DNA of 64,000 nt from Leisingera sp. NJS204 (GCF_004123675.1 NZ_CP035417.1:673501-737500), one strand, 5' to 3'; shown: positions 43,790 through 55,306, counted from the stretch's first letter. The notes: a model not told the origin generated them from the letters alone. Program-made: numbers and translations.

Positions 43790-44749
43790 TCAGGTTTTCC
43801 AGTCGAAGAACCCCTTGCCGGCTTTCTCCAATAGCTTTGCCGCCATTTCCCGGCCCAATTCCGCACCGTCTTCCACCGGGCAGGTCTGATCATCGTTGAT
43901 CGCTTCGGAACCATCCGGGCGCAGCACTTCGCCGCGCAGGCGCAGGGTGGGGCCGTCGAGTTCGGCAAGGCCCGCAATCGGAGTCTCGCAGGAGCCGTCA
44001 AGCGCCGCCAGAAAGGCGCGTTCGGCGGCCAGGCGCTGGCCGGTTTCACCGTCATGAATTGCTGAGAGCATCTCGGCGGCGCGGCTGTCATCCGCGCGCC
44101 GTTCAATGCCGATGGCGCCTTGTGCCACTGCGGGCAGCATGTCGTTTGTTTCGATCGCTGTGGCAGGCACATCCGCCATCGCCAGCCGGTTGAGGCCGGC
44201 CATCGCCAGGAAGGTGCATTCCGCGACACCCTCGGACAGTTTGCGCAGCCGGGTCTGCACGTTGCCGCGGAATTCTACCACGTTCAGATCGGGACGGCGG
44301 TTCAAGAGCTGCGCGCGGCGGCGCAAGGATGACGTGCCGACCACCGCGCCCTTTGGCAGGTCAGAAAGTGATTTGAGAGACGGGGAAATGAACGCATCGC
44401 GCACATCCTCGCGCGGCAGATAGGTGTCCAGCGCCAGCCCCTCCGGCTGCAGCACCGGCATGTCCTTCATCGAATGCACCGCAATGTCGATGGCACCGGA
44501 CAGAAGATCCTCTTCGATCTCCTTGGTGAACAGCCCCTTGCCGCCCAGCTCTTTCAGCGGCTTGTCCGCTGCGATCAGCGCCTGATTGTCGCCGGTGGTC
44601 TTGATCACCACCACCTCGAACGCCTCTTGCGGCAGATCGAAGGCGGCGGCCAGGCGGGCGCGGGTCTCATAGGCCTGGGCCAGCGCCAGCGGCGATCCGC
44701 GGGTGCCGATTTTCAGGGGCGAAGCGGGGGTGGGCAGGGTCAGTGTCAT
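43790..44749 (-). CDS. hemC: Porphobilinogen deaminase (hydroxymethylbilane synthase)
   Basis: This 319-aa cytoplasmic enzyme condenses four porphobilinogens into hydroxymethylbilane. Family blocks are LKIGTRGSPLALAQA, DIAVHSMKDMP, RREDVRDAFIS-type (LPREDVRDAFIS), VGTSSLRRRAQLL and LDGSCETPIAG, whose cysteine carries the dipyrromethane cofactor. It diverges from hemE, and the 191-base intergenic region probably holds both promoters. Confidence 0.96.
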   Translation of the reverse strand: MTLTLPTPASPLKIGTRGSPLALAQAYETRARLAAAFDLPQEAFEVVVIKTTGDNQALIAADKPLKELGGKGLFTKEIEEDLLSGAIDIAVHSMKDMPVLQPEGLALDTYLPREDVRDAFISPSLKSLSDLPKGAVVGTSSLRRRAQLLNRRPDLNVVEFRGNVQTRLRKLSEGVAECTFLAMAGLNRLAMADVPATAIETNDMLPAVAQGAIGIERRADDSRAAEMLSAIHDGETGQRLAAERAFLAALDGSCETPIAGLAELDGPTLRLRGEVLRPDGSEAINDDQTCPVEDGAELGREMAAKLLEKAGKGFFDWKT

Positions 44750-44940
44750 AAGAAGAAGCCTTAAATCAGTTTGCGCCCCGGAGGAAACCGGTTTTTGCCT
44801 TTCTCACATGCCTGGGGAGGCGGCATTGATATAGGACAAGGCGCTTGAGGGCAGGGCGCGCCAGATCGCCCCTGCTCTTGACATTCCGCCCCGCAGGCGT
44901 GACCTCAGAGGGCGATCTATACGGGCGATTGATAGCGAGG

Positions 44941-45981
44941 ATGACCATGGGTGGACAAAAGAAGCTGCTGCGCGCATTGGCGGGTGAGAAACAGGATGTG
45001 CCGCCGATCTGGATGATGCGCCAGGCGGGCCGCTATCTGCCGGAATACCGCGCGACGCGGGCTGAGGCCGGGGATTTCCTGTCGCTTTGCTACAATCCTG
45101 AACTGGCCGCCGAAGTGACCCTGCAGCCGATCCGCCGCTATGGCTTTGACGCAGCGATCCTGTTTGCCGATATTCTGCTTATCCCGCAGGCGCTGGGGGC
45201 GGATTTGTGGTTCGTGACCGGCGAAGGCCCGCGGCTGTCGACCATCACCACCGAGAACGACTTTGCAAAACTGGGTCCGGTATCGGATATCCACGAGACG
45301 CTGAACCCGATCTATGAGACCGTCCGCATCCTGTCGCGTGAACTGCCGTCCGAGACGACGCTGATAGGGTTCGCAGGTGCACCTTGGACCGTTGCGACTT
45401 ATATGATCGCGGGCCGCGGAACGCCGGATCAGGGGCCTGCCCACGCCCTGCGCGAGGAAAACACTGCCCTGTTCGAGGCGCTGCTGGCGCGGATCACCGA
45501 AGCCACCATTGACTATCTGTCCAAGCAGATCGAGGCCGGCGCCGAAGTGGTCAAGATCTTTGACAGCTGGGCCGGCTCGCTGAAGGGCGAGGCGTTCCAG
45601 AAATATGCGCTGGAGCCCTGCCGCCAGATCACCGCAGCGCTGAAGGAGCGCCACCCGGGCATTCCCGTCATCGGTTTCCCGCGCGAAGCGGGTGAGAAAT
45701 ACGTGGGCTTTGCCAAGGCAACTGGTGTGGACTGTGTGGCGCTGGACAACTCCGTTGATCCGGCCTGGGCGGCTGCCCATGTGCAGGCGGACGGCTGCGT
45801 GCAGGGCAATCTGGCGTCCCGCCACATGGTGACCGGCGGGCAGGACCTGGTGGATGAAACCCGCCGCATTGTTGATGCCTTCAAGAACGGCCCGCATATT
45901 TTCAATCTGGGCCATGGCATCACGCCGGATGCGGACCCGGACAATGTGCAGCTGATGATCGACACGGTCCGCGGCGGCTGA
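44941..45981 (+). CDS. hemE: Uroporphyrinogen III decarboxylase
   Basis: This 346-aa enzyme converts uroporphyrinogen III to coproporphyrinogen III. The signature [20 protein letters not shown] lies near the N-terminus. [14 protein letters not shown] and [15 protein letters not shown] near the end are further family blocks. ATG 44941 has GCGAGG immediately upstream; ATG 44947 is an alternative. In Caulobacter hemE is beside oriC, but here hemC precedes it and no DnaA-box cluster was seen in the intergenic region. Confidence 0.96.
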   Translation: MTMGGQKKLLRALAGEKQDVPPIWMMRQAGRYLPEYRATRAEAGDFLSLCYNPELAAEVTLQPIRRYGFDAAILFADILLIPQALGADLWFVTGEGPRLSTITTENDFAKLGPVSDIHETLNPIYETVRILSRELPSETTLIGFAGAPWTVATYMIAGRGTPDQGPAHALREENTALFEALLARITEATIDYLSKQIEAGAEVVKIFDSWAGSLKGEAFQKYALEPCRQITAALKERHPGIPVIGFPREAGEKYVGFAKATGVDCVALDNSVDPAWAAAHVQADGCVQGNLASRHMVTGGQDLVDETRRIVDAFKNGPHIFNLGHGITPDADPDNVQLMIDTVRGG

Positions 45982-46066
45982 GCGGTTCAGCAGCGGCCCG
46001 GCCTTGTGCCGGGCGGCGGTTTCGGGCATCAGCGCAGCAGCACGCGCCGCGAATAAGGACATAACG

Positions 46067-46234
46067 GTGGATTACGGTAAATCTGGAGCACCCAAAATGG
46101 GCAAGAATAAACCTCGTCACGCCGAACATAATGCCAAGGGGACCAAGAAGAACCCCTTTGGCAAGCAGTCGGACAAGACCGAGCTGCTGAAGCGTATGAA
46201 AGCGGCAGCCGAAAAACCCAAAAAAGAAGACTGA
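46067..46234 (+). CDS. Small basic conserved-type protein, 55 aa
   Basis: A GTG start at 46067 (VDYGKSGAPKMGKNKPRHAE) has AAGGA eight bases upstream. The peptide is very basic and lysine-rich, ending MKAAAEKPKKED. There is no membrane helix or cysteine. It is preceded by hemE and converges with the CoA racemase gene. Function is unknown; the composition suggests nucleic-acid or ribosome association, but that is speculation. Confidence 0.7.
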   Translation: MDYGKSGAPKMGKNKPRHAEHNAKGTKKNPFGKQSDKTELLKRMKAAAEKPKKED

Positions 46235-46236
46235 GC

Positions 46237-47322
46237 CTACTTCAGGCCCAATTCCGCCAGGATTTCATCCGTATGCTGTCCGCGTGCGGGGATTTCCGGC
46301 GGGGTCCATTCCGGCTGATCTGAAAACCGCGGGGCAGGAGCAGCCTGCAGCACACCCTGCGCTTCAGCCCATGTGCCGCGGCTGTTCATCGGGTGCGCCC
46401 GGGCTTCTTCGGGGTTCAGCACCGGTGCCACGCAGGCGTCTGTGCCTTGAAAAAGCGCCGCCCAGTGATCACGCGCCTGGCTGGCGAAAATCCCGGCGAG
46501 GCGGCCTGTGAGCGCGGGCCAGAGGGTTTTGTTGAACTGCTGATGGAACGCTGGATCTTCGGACAGCTGCAGCTTTTCCAGAAACAGCGCATAGAACTTC
46601 GGCTCCAGGCATTGCACCGAGACATAGCCGCCGCAGGCGCAGGCATAGGTGCGGCTCCAATGCGGCCCGTCGAGCAGGTTTGCGCCGCGTTGCACACCGA
46701 AATTGCCGGCCTGCCGGATGCTCATCAAGAGGTTCATCATATGGGCCGAGCCGTCATAGATTGCAGCGTCCACCACGCAGCCGCCGCCGGTTGTTTTGGC
46801 CCTGAGGATGCCTGCCAGCATCCCGGCCACCAGATACATCGCGCCACCGCCGATATCGCCGACCAGCGTGGCGGGTGTTTGCGGCACATCGCCGGGGCAT
46901 GAGGCATACCAAAGCGCGCCTGACAGCGAGATGTAGTTCAAATCATGCCCCGCGGCATGGGCCAGCGGGCTGTCCTGCCCCCAGCCGGTCATGCGGCCAT
47001 AGACCAGTGCGGGATTGACCGCGCGGCAGGTTTCCGGGCCAAGGCCCAGCCGTTCCATCACGCCGGGGCGGAAACCCTCGATCAACCCGTCGGCGGTGGC
47101 GGCCAGAGCCAGAAAGGTTTCAGCATCAGCTGGCTCTTTCAGATCCAGCCCGATTGATCGTTTGCCCCGGTCCAACAGCGAGCGTTCCGGCATTCCGGGG
47201 GTGACGGTGCCGCCCTTGCGGTTGACGCAGATCACCTCGGCCCCGAGGTCGGCCAGTGTCATTGCGGCAAAGGGGCCGGGGCCCAGGCCTTCGACCTCGA
47301 GAATACGGATCCCTTGCAGCAT
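46237..47322 (-). CDS. Alpha-methylacyl-CoA racemase (CaiB/BaiF family)
   Basis: This 361-aa class III CoA-transferase-fold protein most resembles alpha-methylacyl-CoA racemase. His126 in AAGHDLNYISLSGAL and Asp156 in LVGDIGGGAMY occupy the positions of the catalytic His126/Asp156 pair known in the mycobacterial enzyme. The N-terminal block is VEGLGPGPFAAMTLADLGAEV. It would epimerise 2-methyl branched acyl-CoAs in branched-chain lipid catabolism. No other genes of that pathway are next to it. Confidence 0.88.
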   Translation of the reverse strand: MLQGIRILEVEGLGPGPFAAMTLADLGAEVICVNRKGGTVTPGMPERSLLDRGKRSIGLDLKEPADAETFLALAATADGLIEGFRPGVMERLGLGPETCRAVNPALVYGRMTGWGQDSPLAHAAGHDLNYISLSGALWYASCPGDVPQTPATLVGDIGGGAMYLVAGMLAGILRAKTTGGGCVVDAAIYDGSAHMMNLLMSIRQAGNFGVQRGANLLDGPHWSRTYACACGGYVSVQCLEPKFYALFLEKLQLSEDPAFHQQFNKTLWPALTGRLAGIFASQARDHWAALFQGTDACVAPVLNPEEARAHPMNSRGTWAEAQGVLQAAPAPRFSDQPEWTPPEIPARGQHTDEILAELGLK

Positions 47323-47366
47323 TTCGGTCCCTTTCGTGATGCCCGGCTGGATCAGTCTGCGGCGGC

Positions 47367-49513
<2,147 letters not shown>

Positions 49514-49562
49514 GGGGGCTTCTCGCAGGAGCAAGACTATGCGCCGGCTATGAAGCGGCAGG

Positions 49563-49645
49563 CTCCCGCGCCTTTGCAATGCATCCTGGATGCAAGGCAA
49601 AGCCTTGGGCCCGGCGCCGCGCTGGTGCGCGGCGCCGGGCCCGTC
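49563..49645. repeat. Nested palindromic intergenic element, copy E (truncated)
   Basis: It begins with the CTCCCGC arm and has a left stem TTTGCAATGCATCC...GGATGCAAGGCAAA and a TTGGGCCCGGCGCC..GGCGCCGGGCCC hairpin. The right outer arm GCGGGAG lies farther away, about 49795-49803, inside the tail of the next gene, so this copy is either split or partly lost. Confidence 0.55.
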
Positions 49646-49776
49646 TGCGGCAAGCCATTCTGGTAGATATTCAAACCTGGCCTGACTGTCTGACAAGCAC
49701 AGATGCCGTTGCCGCCATTGCGCTACCGCTGCGTGCGCAGCACGCTGCCCGGCCCAACGCTGCCCAAGGTCCGGCG

Positions 49777-50451
49777 TCAGCCGGCCGCCAGGGCGGGGGC
49801 GGGAGCGCCCCAGGCAACAGTCAGTCTTTGGCTGGCAGGGCGCGGGTTTTCAGCCAGATCCAGCAGCGCGGCGCCGAAATCCGCAAAGGAGATCTGCGAC
49901 ACACCCGCTGCGTCTGTCAGCAGCGTATCGGTGCCAAGCTGGTATTGGCCGGTCAGCGGGCCCTCTGTCAGCAGCGCGGGCGGGCGCAGGCAGGTCCATT
50001 CCACCCCGGTTTCCTGCTCCAGCATGGCGTCTTGGGCCGCGCAGGCTTCGGCAATCAGGCGGGAGGCCTCCGGCAGAAAACCCGGTGCGCTCAGCACTGT
50101 GTGGGCGCTGCCATCCGCCAGCTTCAGCAAGGCCGCGCCGCCTGTTACCAGGGCCGGAACGCCGGCGTGGCGCGCGGCCTGCACCGCGGTGCGGGTCAGC
50201 GGAATCAGGTCCTCTTCGCGCCCGGCGGGCGGGCGCAGGGCGCTGATGACCAGATCATGGCCTGCTGCCGCGTTGACCGCGGCCTGCGGATCCGTCAGCA
50301 GATCCAGCGGCCGCGGAGTAACCAAGGGGCTGATTGCGGCAAGGGCTGAAGGCGTGCGCGACACGGCCGTTACCTGATGGCCGCGCTGTGCTGCGGCCTT
50401 TACGGCTGCACTGCCCACATCGCCGGTGGCGCCGAAAATGATGATCTTCAT
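49777..50451 (-). CDS. NAD(P)-binding oxidoreductase, NmrA/azoreductase-like
   Basis: This 224-aa protein starts MKIIIFGATGDVGSAAVKAA, the GxxGxxG motif of atypical SDR NAD(P)H-binding proteins. A variable segment (ISALRPPAGREEDLIPLTRT) and WTCLRPPALLTEGPL near the C-terminus fit the YwnB/NmrA subgroup, which lacks the SDR catalytic tetrad. The last residues may include repeat-derived sequence (APAPALAAG). Its promoter holds a large palindromic operator, so it is probably inducible. Confidence 0.82.
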   Translation of the reverse strand: MKIIIFGATGDVGSAAVKAAAQRGHQVTAVSRTPSALAAISPLVTPRPLDLLTDPQAAVNAAAGHDLVISALRPPAGREEDLIPLTRTAVQAARHAGVPALVTGGAALLKLADGSAHTVLSAPGFLPEASRLIAEACAAQDAMLEQETGVEWTCLRPPALLTEGPLTGQYQLGTDTLLTDAAGVSQISFADFGAALLDLAENPRPASQRLTVAWGAPAPALAAG

Positions 50452-50465
50452 TGTATGCTCCTTGA

Positions 50466-50514
50466 TTTATCTTTACGTCGAGATATAGCGGATAAATCTC
50501 GACGTAAAGATAAA
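50466..50514. promoter_or_regulatory. Long inverted repeat, double operator (MarR-type suspected)
   Basis: Arms of 19 bp (TTTATCTTTACGTCGAGAT, 50466-50484; its exact complement 50496-50514) are separated by 11 bases. Each arm is itself a near-palindrome, ATCT-NNACGT-NNAGAT. Such paired half-palindromes suit dimeric winged-helix repressors of the MarR type. It lies immediately upstream of the NAD(P)-binding gene. No MarR gene is adjacent, so the regulator must be encoded elsewhere. Confidence 0.6.
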
Positions 50515-50668
50515 ATTGCAAAGGTTGACGCTGCGGCAGTTGCACCGCTCTACTGATCTGACCTGAGCGGTGCAGATCAGGGGCACGGGCCAATGCCGGC
50601 TTGGCAGGGGGCTGCGGTGCGGCTAGGTCTGAGAGGAACCGGAAACATACGCCAGGGAGGCCAAGCCC

Positions 50669-51190
50669 ATGCAGATGAGTGACCAGAAGGAGATCGCCGC
50701 CGATCCCGCAACCGTCTATTCGGCGCTGCTGACGCCGGAGGTGCTGAAGGCATGTGTGCCCGGCGCGCAAGAGGTCACCGGCACGCCGCAAGAGGGGTTC
50801 GAAGCCACTGTCACGCAAAAAGTCGGCCCGGTCAAAGCCACCTTCAAAGGCCAGGTCAGCCTGTCGGATCTGGTAGAGAATGAAACGCTGACCATTTCCG
50901 GTGAAGGCAAAGGCGGCGCGGCCGGCTTTGCCAAAGGCGGGGCGGTTGTGACGCTGGCGCCTTCGGACACAGGCACGCTGTTGTCTTATGAGGTTGAGGC
51001 CAAGGTCGGCGGCAAGCTGGCACAGCTTGGCAGCCGCATTATCGACGGTTTTGCCAAAAAGATGGCGGATCAGTTTTTTGCCAATCTGCAAGCGCATCTG
51101 GCACCGCAAGAGGGCACCGAAGACGGCGAAGAGACCCAGGAAGAGGGCGAAAAGAAAGGCTGGTTCAGCAAGGTGACGGGCCGCGGCTGA
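50669..51190 (+). CDS. CoxG-like SRPBCC protein
   Basis: This 173-aa soluble protein belongs to the CO dehydrogenase subunit G family (SRPBCC fold). It starts MQMSDQKEIAADPATVYSAL and has KACVPGAQEVTGTPQEGFEA and VGGKLAQLGSRIIDGFAKKM, all family blocks. A basic Lys/Glu-rich tail follows. CoxG proteins assist carbon monoxide dehydrogenase assembly, but no cox genes are near, so the role here is unclear. The start has GCCAGGGAGG upstream. Confidence 0.88.
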   Translation: MQMSDQKEIAADPATVYSALLTPEVLKACVPGAQEVTGTPQEGFEATVTQKVGPVKATFKGQVSLSDLVENETLTISGEGKGGAAGFAKGGAVVTLAPSDTGTLLSYEVEAKVGGKLAQLGSRIIDGFAKKMADQFFANLQAHLAPQEGTEDGEETQEEGEKKGWFSKVTGRG

Positions 51191-51301
51191 TCCCCGTATC
51201 AGCTCTGCGCAGGCGCACAGGCGCGTCTGCAAGGCGGGGGCTGGCAGTGTCGGCAGGCCGCCGTTAGGGTGGCCGGGATTTGAGAACATGCCGGAGGCAC
51301 C

Positions 51302-52261
51302 ATGGCGTCCATTCTGTCGATCCGCGACCTGCGCAAAGTTTACGACGGCGGGTTCGAGGCGCTGAAAGGCGTCTCGCTTGATATTGAAGAAGGTGAGATT
51401 CTGGCTCTGCTCGGCCCCAATGGTGCGGGCAAGACGACCCTGATTTCTACCATTTGCGGCATCACCACCGCGACCTCGGGCCATGTCAGTGTTGGCGGCT
51501 TCGACAATGTGGCCGAATTCCGCGCTGCGCGCTCGCTGATCGGGCTGGTGCCGCAGGAAATCACCCTGGAGCCTTTTGCCAAGGTGCATGACACGGTCAG
51601 TTTTTCGCGCGGCCTGTTCGGCAAGCCTGCCGATCCGGCGCGGATCGAGGATATTCTGCGCAAGCTGTCGCTGTGGGAAAAACGGGATGCCAAGGTAATG
51701 GAGCTGTCCGGCGGCATGAAGCGCCGGGTGCTGATTGCCAAAGCGCTGGCGCATGATCCGCGCATTCTGTTCCTGGATGAGCCGACGGCGGGCGTGGATG
51801 TGGAACTGCGCAAGGACATGTGGGCGATCGTGGATGAGTTGAAGGCCGGCGGCGTCACCATCATCCTGACGACACATTACATTGAGGAAGCCGAGGCGAT
51901 TGCCGACCGGGTCGGTGTGATCACCGGTGGCGAGCTGCTGCTGGTCGAGGCGAAGGAACAGCTGATGGCCCGGATGGGGCAGAAACAGCTGGAGGTGCAG
52001 CTGACCACGCCGGTTGACACCATTCCGGAAGCGCTGGCGCAGCATGAATTGCAGCTGGTGAACGGCGGCGGTGCGCTGCTCTATACCTATGACACAAGGG
52101 CGGAACGGACCGGCATCACCACGCTGCTGAATGACGTGGCGCAGGCCGGGCTGGTGCTGGCGGATGTGCAAACACGGGAATCCAGCCTGGAAGATATTTT
52201 TGTCGGGCTTGTTTCGGGGGGTGGGGCTTCGGCCGGCGACGTTCAGGGGGACGCAGCATGA
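51302..52261 (+). CDS. ABC-2 type exporter ATPase
   Basis: This 319-aa ATPase has Walker [10 protein letters not shown], signature LSGGMKRRV and Walker [13 protein letters not shown], with DVELRKDMW and a [10 protein letters not shown] switch. It resembles the YadG/NodI-type exporters rather than importers. The C-terminal 80 residues bind regulatory or coupling partners. The permease starts four bases inside the stop (ATGA overlap), so the two form one transporter. Confidence 0.9.
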   Translation: MASILSIRDLRKVYDGGFEALKGVSLDIEEGEILALLGPNGAGKTTLISTICGITTATSGHVSVGGFDNVAEFRAARSLIGLVPQEITLEPFAKVHDTVSFSRGLFGKPADPARIEDILRKLSLWEKRDAKVMELSGGMKRRVLIAKALAHDPRILFLDEPTAGVDVELRKDMWAIVDELKAGGVTIILTTHYIEEAEAIADRVGVITGGELLLVEAKEQLMARMGQKQLEVQLTTPVDTIPEALAQHELQLVNGGGALLYTYDTRAERTGITTLLNDVAQAGLVLADVQTRESSLEDIFVGLVSGGGASAGDVQGDAA

Positions 52262-53019
52262 ACTGGACAGCGGTCGCAACCATCTACAAGGCGGAAATGG
52301 CGCGGTTCTGGCGCACTTTTCTGCAAAGTTTCATCTCGCCGGTGTTGTCCACATCGCTTTACTTTGTGGTCTTCGGCAGCGCCATCGGCAGCCGGATCCA
52401 GGAGGTTGACGGGATCGACTACGGGGCCTTTATCGTGCCGGGGCTGATCATGCTGTCGGTAATCACCCAGAGCATCTCCAATGCGTCTTTCGGGATCTAT
52501 TTCCCGAAATTCATCGGCAACATCTACGAAATCCTGTCGGCGCCGATCAATTTCCTGGAAGTGGTTGCGGGATTTGTCGGGGCGGCGGCAACCAAGTCGC
52601 TGTTTATCGGCGTGGTGATCCTGTGCACGGCGTCGTTGTTTGTGGATCTCTCCATCCAGCACCCGATTGCAATGGTGGCGTTTTTGGTGCTGACCTGCCT
52701 CAGCTTCTCGCTGATGGGGTTCATTATCGGCATCTGGGCCGGGAATTTTGAGCAGCTGCAGCTGGTGCCCCTGCTGGTGGTGACGCCGCTGGTGTTCCTG
52801 GGGGGCTCATTCTACTCAATCTCGATGCTGCCGCCGGTCTGGCAGACCATCACCCTGTTCAACCCGGTGGTCTATCTGGTATCGGGTTTCCGCTGGGCGT
52901 TCTTCGGCCAGGCGGATGTGCCGGTATTGCTGAGCCTCTGCGCAATCGGCGGCTTTACCCTGGCCTGCATGGGCGTCATCTGGTGGATCTTCAAAACAGG
53001 CTGGCGCATCCGGGCCTGA
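52258..53019 (+). CDS. ABC-2 type transporter permease
   Basis: This 253-aa permease has about six hydrophobic helices. Blocks include [37 protein letters not shown] and the C-terminal [15 protein letters not shown], all typical of the YadH/DrrB family. Substrate unknown; drugs or polysaccharides are candidates in such systems. A palindromic repeat follows at 53047. Confidence 0.9.
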   Translation: MNWTAVATIYKAEMARFWRTFLQSFISPVLSTSLYFVVFGSAIGSRIQEVDGIDYGAFIVPGLIMLSVITQSISNASFGIYFPKFIGNIYEILSAPINFLEVVAGFVGAAATKSLFIGVVILCTASLFVDLSIQHPIAMVAFLVLTCLSFSLMGFIIGIWAGNFEQLQLVPLLVVTPLVFLGGSFYSISMLPPVWQTITLFNPVVYLVSGFRWAFFGQADVPVLLSLCAIGGFTLACMGVIWWIFKTGWRIRA

Positions 53020-53046
53020 TCCGGCGGCTGGATGCGGTGCGGGAGG

Positions 53047-53216
53047 CTCCCGCCCGCTGCGGGTGCCCGTTGGGCGCCCTCCCGGTTGGGCCCGGCACGC
53101 TGCGCGTGCCGGGTGTTGCGTCATTGACCGGCAGAGCACGCTGCGCCGCGCGGCAGCGCGGCGCCCGGCCCAACGGGAAGGCGGCTGCTGCAAGCAGCCG
53201 GCCTGACGGGCGGGAG
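53047..53216. repeat. Nested palindromic intergenic element, copy D
   Basis: The largest complete copy. Outer arms CTCCCGC and GCGGGAG, with a GTTGGGC.../...GGCCCAAC inner pair and several internal stems (GGCACGCTGCG/CGCGTGCC; GCTGCGCCGCGCGGCAGC). The surrounding 53020-53347 has no coding frame. Confidence 0.7.
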
Positions 53217-53347
53217 CCTCCTGGCTTATTTGCCGGCTGCAAACCAGCGTTGCATTTATGCCCGCGGCTGTGCGGATTTTGCATTTCACGCCAATTCCCC
53301 GGGACGCGCACCTTGTTTCACCCCGGGCGGCTCTCTACATCGGCGCC

Positions 53348-54145
53348 ATGAGATTTCGCCTGCCTTTCCTGAATAGACAGCCCTTGGTGGCAGTGGTTCG
53401 CCTGAATGGCGCCATCGGAATGCCCGGCCGCGGCTCGCTCAGCGATGCGGCCCTGGCACCAGTGCTGGAGCGTGCCTTCCGCAAGGGTAAACCCGCCGCG
53501 GTGGCGCTGGAAATCAACTCGCCCGGCGGCTCGCCGGTGCAAAGCTCGCTGATCGGCGCCCGCATCCGCCGCCTGGCGGTAGAACTGAACATCCCGGTCT
53601 ACGCCTTTGTCGAGGATGTTGCGGCCTCGGGCGGCTATTGGCTGGCCGCTGCCGCGGATGAAATCTGGGCTGACGCCAGCTCGGTGCTGGGTTCGATCGG
53701 GGTGATCTCCGCCGGCTTTGGCGCCCATGTGCTGCTGGCCCGCCAGGGCGTGGAGCGCCGGGTCTATACAGCCGGCGAGAGCAAATCCATGCTGGATCCG
53801 TTCCGCCCGGAAGATCCCGAGGATGTGCAGCGTCTGAAAGTGATCCTGAACGACATCCACGCCAATTTCATCGACCATGTGACAGACCGCCGCGGCGCCA
53901 AGCTGCACAGCGAGGAAAACCTGTTCACCGGCGAGATCTGGCTGGCCCGCAGGGCCTTGGACCTGGGGTTGATCGACGGCATCGGCCACCTGAAACCCAA
54001 AATGCAGGAGCGTTTCGGCGACAAGGTCCGCTTCCGCCGCTACGGGCTTAAGAAGCCGCTGCTCAGCCGCTTGGGCATGCAGGTCGCACAGGATGCGCTG
54101 GCCGGGATCGAGGAGCGGGCGGAATACGCGCGTTTCGGCCTCTGA
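53348..54145 (+). CDS. S49-family serine peptidase, SohB/SppA-like
   Basis: This 265-aa protein has the signal peptide peptidase fold. The catalytic dyad is predicted as Ser94 in VAASGGYWLA and Lys146 in GESKSMLD. The oxyanion block LEINSPGGSPVQ also fits. There is no N-terminal membrane helix, so it may be cytoplasmic or peripheral. ATG 53348 is chosen because the upstream frame is non-coding. It would degrade cleaved signal peptides or membrane debris. A zinc-ribbon miniprotein gene follows one base after the stop. Confidence 0.9.
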   Translation: MRFRLPFLNRQPLVAVVRLNGAIGMPGRGSLSDAALAPVLERAFRKGKPAAVALEINSPGGSPVQSSLIGARIRRLAVELNIPVYAFVEDVAASGGYWLAAAADEIWADASSVLGSIGVISAGFGAHVLLARQGVERRVYTAGESKSMLDPFRPEDPEDVQRLKVILNDIHANFIDHVTDRRGAKLHSEENLFTGEIWLARRALDLGLIDGIGHLKPKMQERFGDKVRFRRYGLKKPLLSRLGMQVAQDALAGIEERAEYARFGL

Positions 54146-54146
54146 C

Positions 54147-54320
54147 GTGCTGTTCAAGATTGTTGCACTTTTTCTGGTGGTGATGGCGGTGCTTGCCATG
54201 TTCGGCAAGCTGCGCTTCCCGGGCCAGAAACAGATCAATTCCAGGCGTTGCCCCTCCTGCGGCCGCTTCCGGATCGGCAAAGGCCCCTGTGCCTGCAAAA
54301 AAGGAGATCGTGGCAAATGA
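54147..54320 (+). CDS. 57-aa membrane-anchored zinc-ribbon-like protein
   Basis: GTG 54147 starts a frame one base after the peptidase stop. One helix (residues 2-17) is followed by KLRFPGQKQINSRRCPSCGR and a CAC segment, giving a C-x2-C ... C-x-C pattern near the end, as in small zinc ribbons. The last codon overlaps the exchanger start (ATGA at 54317-54320). The frame is coupled on both sides, which supports it as a real gene. Function unknown. Confidence 0.75.
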   Translation: MLFKIVALFLVVMAVLAMFGKLRFPGQKQINSRRCPSCGRFRIGKGPCACKKGDRGK

Positions 54321-55273
54321 TGCCATGGCTGTATTCGGCTTTGGGCCTGGTGATCCTGCTGCTGGCAGGCGATGCGCTGGTGCGCGGGGCGGTGAACCTC
54401 AGCCTGCGGCTGGGGGTGCCTGCGCTGATTGTCAGCCTGACGATCGTGGCCTTTGGCACCTCGGCGCCGGAATTGCTGATTGCCATCAGTGCGGTGCATG
54501 AGGGCGCTGATGGAATTGCGATGGGCAATGTGGTCGGCTCCAACACTGCCAACATTCTGCTGGTTCTTGGCATTCCCGCGCTGATGCGGGCCTTGCACAC
54601 CAGCGAATGCAACACCCGCAAAAACTATGTCTTCATGCTGGCCGCATCGGTCCTGTTCATCGGTCTTGCCTTTTGCGGCACTTTCACGGTCTGGTCCGGC
54701 CTGATCCTGCTGGCAGCGCTGTCCGGGGTGCTGGGCGTGGCGTTTCACGAAGCCCGCAATCACCGGCGCAATGGCAACAACTGCGCCGCAGACGCCGGCC
54801 TGGAAGAGATCGAGGAAGCGGATCCGGACATGCCCTATTGGCGCGTCTGCATCTACCTGCTGCTGGGCCTGATCGGCCTGCCGCTGGGTGCCGATCTGCT
54901 GGTCGACAATGCCACCATCATTGCCCGCACCTACGGGATCAGCGAAACCGTGATCGGCCTGAGCCTGGTGGCGGTGGGCACTTCGCTGCCTGAGCTGGCG
55001 ACCACTGTCATGGCAGCAATGCGCCGCCAGGCCGATGTGGCGCTGGGCAATGTGATCGGGTCCAACATGTTCAACCTGCTGGCCATCATTGGCATCGCCA
55101 CCTTTATCGGCCCGATCAGTGTGGACCCGGAATTCCTGCGGTTCGATCTTTGGGTGATGCTGGCGGCCTCGCTGCTGCTGATCCCGTTTGTCTTCCTGAA
55201 ACAGGACATCACCCGCATCTGGGGTGTCATTCTTACGGCGCTCTATCTGGCCTATATGGCCGTGCTGTTCTAA
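54317..55273 (+). CDS. Calcium/sodium antiporter, YrbG-like
   Basis: This 318-aa inner-membrane exchanger has about 10 helices in two alpha-repeats. Repeat 1 reads SLTIVAFGTSAPELLIAISA and repeat 2 SLVAVGTSLPELATTVMAAM, the CaCA family signatures with ion-coordinating acidic residues. The two halves have opposite orientation. It exchanges Ca or other cations for Na. The cytosolic loop between them (about residues 145-180) is acidic (ADAGLEEIEEADPDM). Confidence 0.93.
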   Translation: MMPWLYSALGLVILLLAGDALVRGAVNLSLRLGVPALIVSLTIVAFGTSAPELLIAISAVHEGADGIAMGNVVGSNTANILLVLGIPALMRALHTSECNTRKNYVFMLAASVLFIGLAFCGTFTVWSGLILLAALSGVLGVAFHEARNHRRNGNNCAADAGLEEIEEADPDMPYWRVCIYLLLGLIGLPLGADLLVDNATIIARTYGISETVIGLSLVAVGTSLPELATTVMAAMRRQADVALGNVIGSNMFNLLAIIGIATFIGPISVDPEFLRFDLWVMLAASLLLIPFVFLKQDITRIWGVILTALYLAYMAVLF

Positions 55274-55306
55274 CTCTGTCACTGCAGCGGCAGCAGGGAG
55301 GCGCAG

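Noticed and set aside
44750-44940. Possible chromosome origin beside hemE, as in Caulobacter
   Set aside because: No cluster of DnaA boxes or AT-rich block was seen, and the neighbours hemC and the small basic gene do not match the known arrangement.
50255-52279. A 674-codon open frame on the minus strand across the CoxG-like and ABC ATPase genes
   Set aside because: Antisense shadow with low-complexity composition; the plus-strand genes have Walker and SRPBCC motifs.
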